DNA of 64,000 nucleotides from Perkinsus chesapeaki. Taxonomy: Eukaryota > Perkinsozoa > Perkinsida > Perkinsidae. Shown here piece by piece: positions 25,879 through 38,126 of the stretch. Position 1 is the first letter of the stretch. The number at the start of each line of letters is the position of its first letter. The notes beneath the pieces were generated by a model. The model did no database searches. It was not told the DNA's origin and was given only the letters and a program-made list of their open reading frames with translations. The DNA lies in contig JAAPAO010000040.1 of assembly GCA_013115145.1 (NCBI GenBank), positions 45,983-109,982 of the forward strand. The letters are read 5' to 3'. The translations under genes were made by a program, and so were the position numbers.

Positions 25879-28800
25879 ATGTCATATTATCATCAATCTC
25901 CTTTCGGCGGTCAAAGCTCAGGATCCGTCCCTGTACAGTCCTCCCCATTCCCAGGGGCACCACAGATGGGAGGAGGAGCCCCACCACTACCAGGCCAACA
26001 ACAACAACAGCAGATGGGCCCTAGTGGTACGCGGGAGGGAAACGTTGGGCATCGCACTATAAAGAATTTTCCGCGTGATATCTATTAGCTTGAATATCTA
26101 TAGGAATCTCAGGTCCATACGGTGTACCACCACCGATGCCTGGTGGACCACCACCAGTAGCGCCCCCAACTGGTCAGCCCATCATTGGCCCTCCTCCCCT
26201 GCCAGGCCAACAGATACCTGGGCCACCACCTTCCTATGGTATTATCTATTGTGCTTACTTTGTATATTTTATTATTAGCGTCAACACCCACGAACGCTGC
26301 ACCAGGCCAGGCATTCGAGTTTATGTCCGCACCAGCGCCTTCAAACAATCAGCCACCAGTCCATCATGGGGGAGTTCACCATGGGGGTGGTATGGCTCAT
26401 GGGGGTATGGCACCTGCAGGTGGACAGGTCCTAGAGGTAAAAAGGTTATTAAGGGAACGCAGAGGGAATGGGTCTGCTTCAGACCGCCGAATGCGATCCT
26501 GCTCTTAACGCTCGACCAGAGTTCATGAGGGGTACCTTCAGTGTCATGCCGGGCAGCGAATCTACGCAGCTTAAGGCGAAGCTACCTATAGGTAATGTTT
26601 GGGGATCGAAAGGTATCTGGTTCAATCCACACATCTGTCCTTTTAGGTTTTTTCTGTCAACCACTGGCCCCTACTGAAAGTCAGGTTCCTGTAGCTGATG
26701 TTATCCACAGATGCGCCCGATGTCGAACGTAGGCCTCTCTCTTGCAGCCAGCCTGCCTCATGAAGATCCCTTCAGGTACTTGAACCCGTTCGCGTCGTTG
26801 AACCTCCAGCTTCGACGGTGGATATGCAACCTTTGCGGCCACTCCAACGGCATTGATGTCTACGAGCCTCCGCCGGAGATGACTTGTGGCACGGTGGATT
26901 TCATCGCCACTCAGGACTATATGGTGGGGAATGCATTAGCCCTCAAATGTTAGGTGGTGTGTCGCGCAGGTTCGACCCCCGGTACCGCCTGTTTATGTGT
27001 TCTGTTTCGAGAAGAGCTACACTGCTGTTTCCACCGGTCTTGTCCGTGTGGCCGCCAATGCCATTAAGGAAGCCCTCCCCAACTTACCTGAGCGATCACA
27101 GATAGCGTTGATGACATTCGACGATAGAAGTGTTAGCGTATTTGACTTGAAGGTAGGAAAGCTGGTCAGATAGTAGAACGCGAACAAGGGGAAAGCCAGT
27201 AGGCAGACTCTAGGCATCGACTGCGGTGCCCTCCTATGTGTGATTGGAAGACTGTTGGGGAATTTAGGGCGGCTGGTTTATTGCTGAGGAGAGATAGGTG
27301 TATCGGTAACATAGGCATTTAGCATAAAAAGTGATGGATGATGAGAACCCACTGATATTGTTGTAATATCACTATAGATATTTAGTAATGCTAGACAAGC
27401 AATGGTGACAGCGTCTCGATGCAAGTGATCGTAGCATTACCACCGAATACCTGCATGTTATTTCAGAGTGCCAATGGTACAGAGTATGTCATCACCGATG
27501 TGGACGATCCCTTCCTACCACAACCGATGGATAGCCTTCTTGTGGATGTCTTTGATGATGCTGTGAGTGGCACAATTACTACCGTCTTGGATAGTCTGGC
27601 GGATATGAACCCACCCTCGGTAGCTAGCGATTGCTGCTGTGTTACGGCAGCGGTAAAGATGGCCAATCTTATGATGAGACATTTGGGCGGAAAGCTGAGC
27701 ATCTTCTCCTGCACCAAGCCGATCGAGCTCACACCGGCGAAACTGAAGAAGGAGGAGAGGGCCCCAGGTAGGAGGAGGAGGTCCTTGTCACAGTGGCGGT
27801 GTAGCTTATGTTTTAGATGCTACCAGCATGGTCTCGCCAGCAACTTCTGTCTTCAAGGATATGACATCGGATCTGATTGCAGTCCAAATCACAGTGGAGC
27901 TATTCGTTGCCACGGACAACTTGCATATGGTAATTGCGGGGTGTGGGATTCGAACCTGCGCCGTTCAATTGATGGGTTAGGATCTCGCCTCGCTGGCTCC
28001 ACTAGCCAAGTACACTGGAGGTGATATGCGGTACTATCCACTATTCCGAGAAGCGTTCCAGGGAGAGCAGCTCCGTCAGGATGTCATCCACATGCTCACC
28101 CGTAAGATTCTTCATCTCTTTTAAGTCCGTCATTCCCCCTCGTTCAGGTGAGACTGGCTTCGAGGCTGTTATGAAGTTCCGAGTATCACCAGGCTACCAG
28201 CTGAAGAGTTACCATGGTCATCTCTTCCAACGGTAGGTCTCTCTTCTGTGGCCATTGGCTCATTTCTGTTATACAGGACACGAGATCTATTGGTGGCCCC
28301 GAACTGCACTGAGGATGAGACCTTCGGCTGTATTGTTGGAGTCAATAAAGACGTACTAGCCTTCATCATACCGCCTCGAACTTGTCCTCTCATCAGTTCT
28401 CGGGCCCACAAGCGCGGTCAGTGTGCATACAGGCGGCCCTGCTGTACACATCATCAGCAGGCGAGCGCCGCATCCGAGTGAACACGGCTCAGTTCCCGAA
28501 GTCACTGGATGTAGGCTTGATGTCAAAGTTGAGTGGGGGAATGAGTATCTTAGGTTGAAGCTGTGATGGCATCCTGTGATGCCCAGGCAACTGCTATCAT
28601 TATGGGCAAGTACGCCATCAACGAGTCGAGGAATGTCAGTGATGCTCGAAAGTAATGGACGGCCTTTGGGAATAAGGGGGCAACGAGTGACGGTCTGCTT
28701 AGGTATCTTCTGGACACAACACAGGCGGTTATGTCCGGCCCTAACGGTCGGTTGGAAAACCTAGACCAGCTTCCAGGGTAGGTGGTTGCCATAGAGAACA

Positions 28801-30203
28801 CTGAAGCAGCTGAGAGCATATTGTTTAGGCTTGTTCTTGGTCTGTTAAAGAGCGATGTCTTCAGTACAGCTGGTGATATTACTAGGGACATGAGAGCCTA
28901 CGAAGCTCACAGGTGGGAGGAGGAGGCTACGACTATCTGCCGGCAATAGCATGCTTGATAGGTTCGAGTCCCTGCCTATTACGCTCGGTGATGCCCTGGC
29001 GAGCCCTAGGATGTTTGCTGTAGGTCACTTTGCGATTGTCGAGGTGTCAAGGATACATCAGGTCCATAACCTAGCTGGCACTCGTGCAGGATACCCCATC
29101 GAGGGTGATGAAGGGGAGCGGATAGAAATGCCAGAGGAGGTGATGAAGTCACCATTTAGGGCGGCGGCGCGTCAGGGGCAACTGTTGTTGTGTTAGATTC
29201 ATCCTCTTTCGGCATCATCTATGAGCGCTGATGGAGCCTTCATGATTGAGGATGGCGAGAACATCTTCCTATGGTATGTGCATGCGTGCAGCAGCAGCAG
29301 CAGCTTGACTGTGATGCCGGCCTTTTGATATTAGGTTGGGCCAAGGTATATCAAGTCAATTTTTGAACGGAGTGTTCGGTGTGGGTTCCCTAGTAGAGAT
29401 CGCCACTGAGCTGGGCTCAGGAGCTATCGTCAGCACGGGGGATGACAACTGTAAGAGTTGAGGAAATGTCGGTATGGGGAGAATGTTCACTGTTTTTAGC
29501 ACTTCGAATTGTTAATATAATAGAGCAGATTAGACGGGATCGTCATCATTACATGCCTCTGATCATCCTGCCTCAAGGACACCCACAGGAGAACAAGTAA
29601 GCAGCTTCGGAGGCCTCGGGTTCGATTCCTTGTTACGACATTATTCCAGGTTTTTCGAGAGGCTTGTTGCAGACCGTACAGCGGGTACACAGATATCCTA
29701 CGAAGAGTTTATGCAAAGACTAGGGGTAAGGAAATACCACATAGAAGGTCTCGCTGGGCAACTCTCTGTCAGCTTCGCGGACAAGGCGTACCGGGAGCCA
29801 CAGCCGCCCCTATGGGCAACTTCCCACAGCAGCAAATGAATGGTCCGCCGTCGGCAATGCCTCAGCAACCGCCACATATGGCCTCTCCACCTCAAGGAGC
29901 TACTGGAAGAAATACACCGATGGCTGCTATGGGTAAGGCTAGGGTAATCTAGTGATGATTTGACGAAAGTGTGGTATGATGTTAGCACCGCCCGCTCTGG
30001 CCGGTAAAACTGGTATGGCCCAAGGCCCTCCACCGCCTCCGCCGATGATGTCAGGAACTCCTGGTGGTAACTATGGCCGTCAGGTAGCTGAAGTGATTGG
30101 CATGTAAAAAGGAAGCTGGGTATGTTCTTAGGCACCTCCTCCTCCACCGCCACCTATGGGAAATAACTACTCCCATCCCCCTCACCAGGGTTACAGACAA
30201 TAG
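25879..30203 (+). CDS. SEC24: COPII coat cargo-adaptor Sec24, first tandem copy
   Basis: Sec24 binds cargo and pairs with Sec23 in the inner COPII coat at ER exit sites. Start ATG at 25879 with a Pro/Gly/Gln-rich N-terminus (SYYHQSPFGG). Then come ALNARPEFMRGTFSVMP, the zinc finger (HRCARCRT | YLNPF ... WICNLCG, spliced through a short intron), the trunk (PPVYVFCFEKSY, ALMTFDDRSV, VITDVDDPFLPQP), the helical region (VLGLL-type KSDVFSTAGD) and the gelsolin-like part (GAFMIEDGENIFLWLGQG). The canonical end YEEFMQRL is followed here by an extra Pro/Met/Gly/Gln-rich tail (PMGNFPQQQMNGPPSAMP ... GYRQ) ending TAG 30201-30203. It is interrupted by many introns of roughly 45-60 nt. Family identity is secure; full exon map is not. 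Confidence 0.9.
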
Positions 30204-30637
30204 GGCCTTCAAGTTATACCAGACTACCGATGATTGTCACCTCGCCTCCCATGGAAGGATTATACAGGCGTATCGTTGTTGCTGCTGCTGTAAGCTTATA
30301 AAATGAAGAGTATACTTGTTCCTCTCCTACTCCTGTCTCCATTGTCTCTGATGATTCTGTCCTTCTCCTACCGTCCTCTCATCACAGCCGCCCCACATAA
30401 GGGTGATATTGTTTATTTGGTTTCATCAGAAACGGAAACCCTACTGGAAAGTGGTGGCTGCTGCTGCTTGAGGGGATGTCACTGGTTTCGGCGTGTTCGG
30501 TTTGGAGTTTAGTTGAGTAATTCTAGAGTAATTAGATTGGCGGCTGTTACTCAAGTATCTGGATGGCCTCCAGGATCGGCTGGATGGCGACCTCCTCTTT
30601 GTTATTGTTGCAGTCGCTTTTTTGGGTTGATTTTATC
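30204..30637. other. Spacer between tandem Sec24 genes
   Basis: About 430 bp, expected to carry the terminator of the first copy and promoter of the second. CTG/TGC triplets near 30282. No other signal. Confidence 0.45.
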
Positions 30638-33600
30638 ATGCAACCCCAACCACCTGGTTACAGCAGCAATCCATTCGGGATGGCTGGGGGAGGAGGAGGA
30701 GGGCCGCCACAGACCAGTCCGTTCGGACCTGGTGGTAACAATGGGAGTGTCATAAAATGGAATGATCACCAATTTGGGATGCGTCGCTCCGCTAAGGGAT
30801 TTAGTAGGTCCAACAATGGCAAATGGGCATTCCCATGGTAGCGGCGGAATGGCGGCTCCTCCACCACCGATGGGGGGAGGTATGCAGTATCAACAACAAC
30901 AACAACAGCAGCAGGGATCGGTATCACCTCCGATGGCCCCACCGCCAGGGGTAGGAGGGGGCCAATTCGGTATGCCACCACAAGGAGGGGTAATACTAGG
31001 GGGCGTCATACAGGGGGAGTATTCACGGCTTTAGATGGGTCATCACCCACCGCCACCAGCCATGGGGGGAATGTCACCGGGTGGATACGGTCAGCCGGGC
31101 GGCGGCGGCGGAGGCGGGCAGTCCTTCCAAGGGGTGGGGTTACTTTGACGTATAGTGGTGCTTAGTGTTGCTGGTGTTCTTAGCCGGGATCGTTTATGAA
31201 CCAAGGGCCACCGGTACCTGCTGCATTTGGTGGTCAGTCGGATTTTACTAACCAACAGGGAGGCAGCATGCAGCCTCAGCCAAGTACTGGCAGTTCGGGG
31301 AGCTCTTGGGGCCATCACAGCTCGCATATCAGATCAACTTCTCAGCGGCGGCTTCGGAGGGGCTCAAACGGAGGCCAGGGATGAGCAACGGGTAACTAGC
31401 ATAATATCGTGGCGGATGATGATCATAGTATGGCAGATGGCGGACAGTGCTGAGTTTTCGTCTCCTCCCCACTTTGTTCGAAGCAGTGTATCAAAGTTCC
31501 CTAACTCTTCAAGCGTACGGTCTAAGACTAAGATGCCTATAGGTAGTACATGGGGATCTCCTCATGGAACTTGGGGGCTCGTACAATCACTAAGCTGTTA
31601 CTTCGGGAACGATTTTTATATTCCTCTTTTGCCTCATAAACTGCGTTACTCTTCTCCTTTTTCCCCTTATAAAGTGAGTTATTCTTCTCCCTTTCCCCCT
31701 TATAAAGCCTCTTCCGTTTCGTGTCTTCCTGCTGCATTATAAAGTGCGTTAGTCTGTTCACCTCACGGTATCTATTATTTCTAAGGTATCTACTTCCAGC
31801 CTTTGGCTCCTGTCCCAGTTGGCTGTCCAGAAGTCCCAACAGTTAACTTTAATGCTGTTGGTGTCAGCACTGTGGTGCGATGCAAGAGATGCCGCTCGTA
31901 GGAGGAGGCGTTACTGCTGAATCTGGCATAGTAAGTGTGTTCAGGTATATCAATCCATTTGTGATTTGGGACCAGAATGGGCGTAAATGGCAGTGTAATA
32001 TGTGCGGTTATGTGGGGGACACACCACAGACGTAGGAGGATGAGGGGAAAGTGTGGTATGGGAGGGAGGGGAGGGCTGTCATCATCCAAAGGTACTATTG
32101 CCATTTGGATGATACTATGCGACGTGCGGATCGCTATGAGAGACCGGAGCTTGTAAATGGCAGTGTTGATTTCATCGCACCGGCTGAGTACATGGTAGGA
32201 ATATGCATGGAGTAGGGAGGTGAGATCGTGCTGTGACAGGTTCGACCCCCACAGCCACCAGTTTTCATGTTTCTTTTGGAATCCACGTAAGTTGCGTATG
32301 CATGCAGAGTTAGGGTCTCATACCATACTTTGATCAGATATCAAGCGGTAGCCTCGGGGGCATTGGCGACAGCCGCTGCAGCCATTAAAGAGCTCATCGA
32401 TAACCGAAGCTTTCCAGGAGGGGAGAGAGCTCTAGTGGGGATAATGACGTATGACTCCTCGGTAAGATGCAGGGTGCCGGGATCGAACCTGCGTGCTTGG
32501 ATTGACATTCTAGATTCATTTTTACAATCTCAACTCGAGACTATCGCAACCCCAGATGTTGGTAGTGTCCGATCTAGAGGACCCCTTCCTGCCTCTGCCC
32601 GATGATATCCTGGTGTCGGTAAGCCACTCGGGAATGACAATGCAGTATCGGGGAGACTGTACTCTTCTTAGGCGCAGGAATGTGAAGCCCAGCTCTCACA
32701 GTTGCTCACTAATCTGCCGGAGATGTTCCAACAGTCTAGGTATGGACTACGGTGAAGTCGGTAGTGAGGGGATGTGGGCCGTGGTCAGATCAAACGAGTC
32801 CTGCCTGGCGGCTGCTGTGAGAGCGGCGTGGATGGCTATGAAGCATGTTGGAGGGAAACTCATCATTTGCGCAAGTGAAAGACGGAGAAAAGGATGGTGG
32901 CAGCAGCTTATGCGTGGGAATCAGGTACGATACCGTCGGTGGGGCCGAGTGCGTTGAAGTCGACAAAGGAGAATCTGAGGCTGCTGAATACTGATAAGGA
33001 GATTGATATGCTCAAGCCAACCATGGAAGGGTAGGAACGAGCCGATCGCGGAGTAAAAGAGAAGACTGGTGTGATTAGATTCAAGGAGCTTGCTGGAGAA
33101 TTGGCCCGGGTTCAAATCACGGCGGAGCTATTTATTGCTACCAGCATGTATATGGTAATACCCCTCCCATGGAACAGCAGCATATATCGGATCCTTAGGA
33201 CCTTGCGTCAATAGCACCCTTGGCGCGGTATACAGGCGGGGATATAAGATACTATCCAGGTTTCAGGGCGGACGTTACTGGTAAGCATTTGCCTGGCCCG
33301 GCGGTGGCCCTCCTACAGGGCGGTGTGATTAGGGGAGAAGCTGCGGGCTGAACTGCAGCACGTCTGTACGAGAGATATGGGCTGGGAAGCGGTGATGCGT
33401 GTGCGAGTCAGCAAAGGATGGAAGATCACCAACTTTTATGGCCACATGTTCGTCAGGTAGTGGCCACTTGGATGAAATCGATTTTTGTTGAGTTATTTTT
33501 TAGGAGTCGTGACCTCCTGGTGGTCCCCAACTGTCACGAAGACCAAACTTTTTCTATAACTCTTGAGCCGGACGCTGATGTAGGATGCCTGGAGGTGCGG

Positions 33601-35607
33601 GAGGTTGGATAGCTGTGTTGTCAGGGCAACTCGGGGGCAGGCGGCGGAGGGCCAGTGGACCCCTTCGTATGTGTCCAGTGCGCCTTACTGTTCACCAGCT
33701 CAAACGGTGAACGGAGGATACGGGTTCATACTATCCAGCTGCCGACTACTGGCAACATCGATGAGGTGCGCTCGTTTCGCCAGACTTAAAGCGAGTTCCT
33801 TTCGGTGCAGGTTTTGGATACGACCGACCCCGAAGTGGCGACAGGTCTGATGGCATCTCTAGCCTGCGATAAGGCTATGGAGGCCAACAGCAAGCTGTCT
33901 GATGCTAGGAATCTGGTGAGCTAGTATCGGTAGGCATAAAAGAGAGGACGTCGTCTCAGATACAGAGTACGATATCGCAGATAGTCTCGTCAACTCCATC
34001 CCACATTGAGGCGGTGCGGCCGCTCCCACTACACGTAATCGGTTTACTCTACCTGTGTCTGGGGTGGAGTAGGTATGTATTGTAGGTGTTGGGATTGTTG
34101 AAATCGCCTATGTTCCGGGCTACCAGTGATATACCGTCTGACCAGAGAATCTATTACTGGACGAGGTGTGACCATTCGCAGTCAGCAGTACTCTACGGAC
34201 AGCTGGCCATCTCAGGCATGAGTCGATATCGGTACCGCTTCAAGCCGCGTTGTTCTATCCACGAATGTTCGCAGTGCATCAGCTTACTGGTGATGAAGGT
34301 ATAAGCCGGCTCACCTCCCTGGCGGATAGCAGTCTTCTTGGTAGGTACTGAGGACCCGAATACCCACAGGATTGTTTTGCCGCACACTATAGCATTGAGT
34401 GCAGAGAACATGACAGGGGTGAGGCATCATCTAGGAGTTGGTTGGCTATTATCATTGTTCCGTTGCTCAGGATGGCATTTACCTTCAAGAAGATGGAGAA
34501 TCAATTATGATGTGGATTGGCAAGGCTGCATCGCCGCAGCTTTTACATTCACTTTTCAACATAGCCTCGTTAGACCAGCTCAGAGTCGAATTCGGGGTAA
34601 GTTACCGAGAAGCAGAAGTAAAGTGTTATAGACTCGGTTGTTGGCGCGGCTTGCTTTATGATGTTCGTGGTGGCACCGGCGGTTCTATGCTCGTTGGTAG
34701 TGTTGCCGCCTTAGCTCTCTTGGCATATTACCAGCTCGGTGCCGGTTATGGCTTAGTAGCAGATCTCATCTCTTTTTGCTTCAGGAGGGGTGCCTTGTCC
34801 ACGAGTCGGCGGATGATACATGTAAGCCGGGCAGATGTCATTGACCGCATCTCCTATGAATAGTCATCCCCTCAGGCCAGCGAGTGCTCTCCATTATAGA
34901 CCAACTCAGATTGGACAGGTCGCCTCCGATGATGCAGCTCATACTGGTTCCCCAAGGGAACCAATACGAGGTTCGGTTCTTCTCCAATTTGATAGAGGAC
35001 AAGACGATCGGTGGGGAGAATTCTCAGCCTTCATTGGGCCTTACGTTGTACTGCCTCAGGTATGCAGATGAGTTATCAGGAGTTCCTTCATCGGATTGGC
35101 GGTGCGAATCAACCGAGAGGTGAGCTTTCACTCCTTCTCAAGGACAACGGTTGCGAGGAAATTAGACTTGTTAGTAAAAGAATCAACCTATTGATATTTT
35201 GATACATGTCGACGTTACCTGATCCGCTTTTCTGGGCAGGCCCCCTCTTTCAAGGAGTGTCCGCTCGCCCTGCTGTAGGCACCCCTCACAACCCTAGCCA
35301 AGCTCCACAGGCTATGATGCCCGGCCCTGGGCCTGCACAGATGATTGGATCGCACGGAGGTGCGCCCATGCCTCCTCCTCCCGGCGGAATGTATGGAGCT
35401 GATCAACAAGCAGGCAAATATATGCCGTCAATGCCACCGATGGGCCAAGCACCGATGGCTCCGCCTCCAATGGGAGCTCAAGGCCGTACCGCACCTCCTC
35501 CGGGAGGGCCAATGGGCCCGCCTCCAATGGGTCCGCCGCCGATGGGGAATACGTGAGTTTGAAATGCAAATAAGTCATCTATCTCACTTTTGTCTAGGTA
35601 CCGGTGA
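30638..35607 (+). CDS. SEC24: COPII coat cargo-adaptor Sec24, second tandem copy
   Basis: Start ATG at 30638 ([14 protein letters not shown]) with Gly/Pro/Gln-rich N-terminal exons. Zinc finger VVRCKRCRS plus RYINPFVIW ... [11 protein letters not shown]; trunk with [19 protein letters not shown] and [15 protein letters not shown]; helical region [15 protein letters not shown]; gelsolin-like domain [17 protein letters not shown]; then [15 protein letters not shown] and YQEFLHRI. As in the first copy, an additional Pro/Met/Gly-rich C-terminal tail follows ([14 protein letters not shown] ... PPPMGNT) and ends TYR-stop after a 52-nt intron. Domain order, zinc-finger split and tail are shared with the upstream copy but the sequences have diverged a great deal, so the duplication is not recent. 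Confidence 0.9.
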
Positions 35608-36127
35608 TAGAGTATCTACTGCTTGTTCAACATTGTTTTCTTGCCACTTCATAACTGTGTGCAGTTGGCGCGGTTTTTTTGCTGAGGTTATGTTGAGGGG
35701 GTGACATATTATGACCTTTGCAGTAGAGAATAGAGAGGGTGTTGCGTTCGTCGGCGTGTTCATTGCGCTGGGGTCCCTATGCAGCCTAGCTCATTACCCA
35801 GTTCTACTGCAGCTTGAACTCTCGGAGGTTTTTCCGCAGGTTCTTTTTCTTTAGCAAGGGCTCCTCACTGATCGGCTCGCCGATTACCTTGTGTGACCGA
35901 CTCAGTCATGGATGCAGCCCGACTACTGGTCAGCCCTAGTCGGCGACTAGAGCAGCCCGAGATTGAGCGTCTGACACATTGTGTCTCAGTTGTATCAACC
36001 TTGCTCACGTATTCTGCGTAGCGAATCGTGACAAGGCGTGTTGGCAGTGCCACTGCTCTGAATCAGAGGATGTTATACCGTGGCCTTATCCCATACGCCT
36101 ACTAAGCTAATAAACTATAGTACAGGA

Positions 36128-36148
36128 CCTGTACTGAGTCAGTACAGG
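36128..36148. repeat. Odd palindrome, 10-bp arms
   Basis: CCTGTACTGA, centre G, TCAGTACAGG: perfect arms. Embedded in a GTAC-rich tract. Confidence 0.95.
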
Positions 36149-36202
36149 TACCAGTACCAGTACTACAGGTACTGTACATTGGCATACATACAAAGAGCGT
36201 GT

Positions 36203-36217
36203 TGCCTGGACCAGGCA
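36203..36217. repeat. Odd palindrome, 7-bp arms
   Basis: TGCCTGG, centre A, CCAGGCA. A second, smaller stem (AGCTGA A TCAGCT) lies at 36242-36254. Confidence 0.95.
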
Positions 36218-36458
36218 CCCTGGTCACTATTTTCCACCGGTAGCTGAATCAGCTCTGAGTTTTCCGAGTTTTCTTGTCAGGGCTGTCAGGTAGAGCGTCC
36301 CAACCCGACTTGGGACTAGGTTGCCGGTCTAAACTAGGTTGACCGGGTCTTCAACAACGTTCCTTTTTGAACTGTGTGGGTCTGACTTTTATGGTCCATT
36401 AGTCATGGAACTCCAATGACGGAGTCGCCTGGCCGTTGATTTGCAAGAACCTCCACCT

Positions 36459-36505
36459 CTCAGTTAAACTGAGTCAGTTTGGTTGGAACTTGAGTACTGT
36501 ACTCA
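36459..36505. repeat. Chain of three odd palindromes, two overlapping
   Basis: CTCAGTT A AACTGAG (36459-36473) shares its right arm with AAACTGA G TCAGTTT (36466-36480), and TGAGTAC T GTACTCA (36491-36505) follows after ten bases. All arms are 7 bp and perfect. Confidence 0.95.
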
Positions 36506-36641
36506 GCAGACCTGTCTGGCAGTACCTGGCAGATAATGCCTGCTGGAAAATGGCTTTCGCTTTGCCCATCGTGCGTTATCGGCCGAGGTGGGGCCAAGCT
36601 GTCAGCGAAAACCGACGACCACCATGGGATTCCGGTCTCGA

Positions 36642-36656
36642 CTCGATACTATCGAG
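36642..36656. repeat. Odd palindrome, 7-bp arms
   Basis: CTCGATA, centre C, TATCGAG. Confidence 0.95.
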
Positions 36657-36854
36657 GGCTATGTCTTAAGTGGGATGAGTTTTACCAAGCAATGAAGCGC
36701 GACTCTATCTAGCTTTCTGTTGTTCAAGGCATTATAAAGAGAACTCTCGATATCGCGGTCCCGCTCCTCACTGCGAGGCAAGTCTCAAAGTTTGAATTAA
36801 ACTGACTTCGAAAACTATTAAGATCTCGGCAAAACTTCTCCAAATTTCTCCTAG

Positions 36855-36876
36855 ATTTCTCCATCGATGGAGAAAT
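36855..36876. repeat. Perfect 22-bp even palindrome
   Basis: Arms ATTTCTCCATC / GATGGAGAAAT with no spacer; it lies seven bases before the longest palindrome of the region. Confidence 0.95.
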
Positions 36877-36882
36877 TCCGAT

Positions 36883-36911
36883 GTTATCGATCGATAGTAT
36901 CGATCGATAAC
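36883..36911. repeat. 29-bp odd palindrome, 14-bp arms
   Basis: GTTATCGATCGATA, centre G, TATCGATCGATAAC. Longest perfect palindrome I found in the window; the arms also contain ATCGATCGAT sub-palindromes. Confidence 0.95.
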
Positions 36912-36969
36912 TCAGCTTTGCGGAGACAACGTCACGCCCTCCAAGTAAGCAGCGCGGCTCATTTTAATC

Positions 36970-36988
36970 TCGCCCAATTATTGGGCGA
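36970..36988. repeat. Odd palindrome, 9-bp arms
   Basis: TCGCCCAAT, centre T, ATTGGGCGA. Confidence 0.95.
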
Positions 36989-37579
36989 TGATGTATTTGG
37001 CCCCAATACATTGACCGAACAAGTATGTGATTAACTAAGAGTGGTCCTCGACCGCTAGTGTTGTTTCCAAAGAGATAGCGCATGGAGAGGTGGTAAGATT
37101 TGTGGCGTGCGCACTTTTCAGCACACAACTAAGGGACAGAGCTAGGCTAGCGGGATCATCCTATGCACATTCCCAGGACTTCCGCTTGACGCCAGTTTAA
37201 CAATATCAGAATCCCGTCCCAACCCGCTCCGGAGGAGGCCTGCGGCACGTTCAGCCGTGCGATCGGACCCTGTTGTTCACAGGTCAGTCTCTTCGCACTG
37301 CATAATATGCTGCAGGCTGCCACGGTCGCTGATGTGTACTGGTGTAGCTTGGCACGGTTTCGTGCCAGCCAACTACTCCCGGTGCACTATCAGTGTCCGG
37401 CCTACGGCTCCACTCCACACCCTCTAGAGCAGGCACCAATGAGAACAACTTTATTGTGAAGTCCTGTACTACACAGTTTGCTGCAAACAGTTTGCCGTGG
37501 AATGTTTGGTAACTGCGACCTTTTCGGGCACCCTTGAAGACTAACTTATGAATGATGCTGCGAGAGATAAGGCTAATGA

Positions 37580-37594
37580 CTCATTAGTAATGAG
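37580..37594. repeat. Odd palindrome, 7-bp arms
   Basis: CTCATTA, centre G, TAATGAG, followed at once by a partial copy (CATTA G TAATG). Confidence 0.95.
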
Positions 37595-38013
37595 CCATTA
37601 GTAATGACTATCAGTATCGGTGTCAGCCACTCGTTAACTACCTTCTCCGACGTCATGCAAGAAGCCTTCTCGAAGAAGGCGCACGAGAGGATTCGAAGGA
37701 GAGTATCGGCGACGACTCGAAGACCTTTACGGTTAGACCAATACGGTTAACGATTACGAGAACTTTATCAGTGAAGTCGGAGGTTCTAAATGTATACTCC
37801 TCATCATCTCTATGACGTAGTGAGCATCGGTTAAATAATGCCTACTGTCACTATACACTTTCCACTTGTTACGAGAAATCGAACGGTTCCGACAGTAAGT
37901 TTACTGTCAATCCGGCAGACCAACACCCCCGTCATGGTGATGAGGTGATATGGTGTTGTATATAATCTAAAGCGTGATTCCTGATCAGATCAGTCTGATT
38001 ATCAAGCGGATAT

Positions 38014-38032
38014 CATTGCTATGATAGCAATG
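38014..38032. repeat. Odd palindrome, 9-bp arms
   Basis: CATTGCTAT, centre G, ATAGCAATG. A 6-bp-arm palindrome (CTGATC A GATCAG) lies at 37981-37993. Confidence 0.95.
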
Positions 38033-38079
38033 CTATCCCACTGCTCCGAGGATCTCAATAAACTGTAGGGTCTACAGTT

Positions 38080-38126
38080 ACTGTAGTACAGTCTGTAGCC
38101 TACGGAATGTACTACAGTGACTGTAG
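38080..38126. repeat. Pair of odd palindromes with related CTGTAG arms
   Basis: ACTGTA G TACAGT (38080-38092) and CTACAGT G ACTGTAG (38112-38126); a further CTGTAG/CTACAG stem with a 3-base loop sits just upstream at about 38063-38077. Confidence 0.9.

Noticed and set aside
27943-27993. tRNA-like T-arm / B-box matches (GGTTCGANNCC) in Sec24 introns and elsewhere (about 5104, 26968, 27952, 28968, 29618, 32238, 32477)
   Set aside because: The short matches are not followed by paired T-stems or an acceptor stem, several overlap exon starts or coding sequence, and the two Sec24 introns lie within well-spliced genes. I see no complete cloverleaf, so these are probably chance or compositional.
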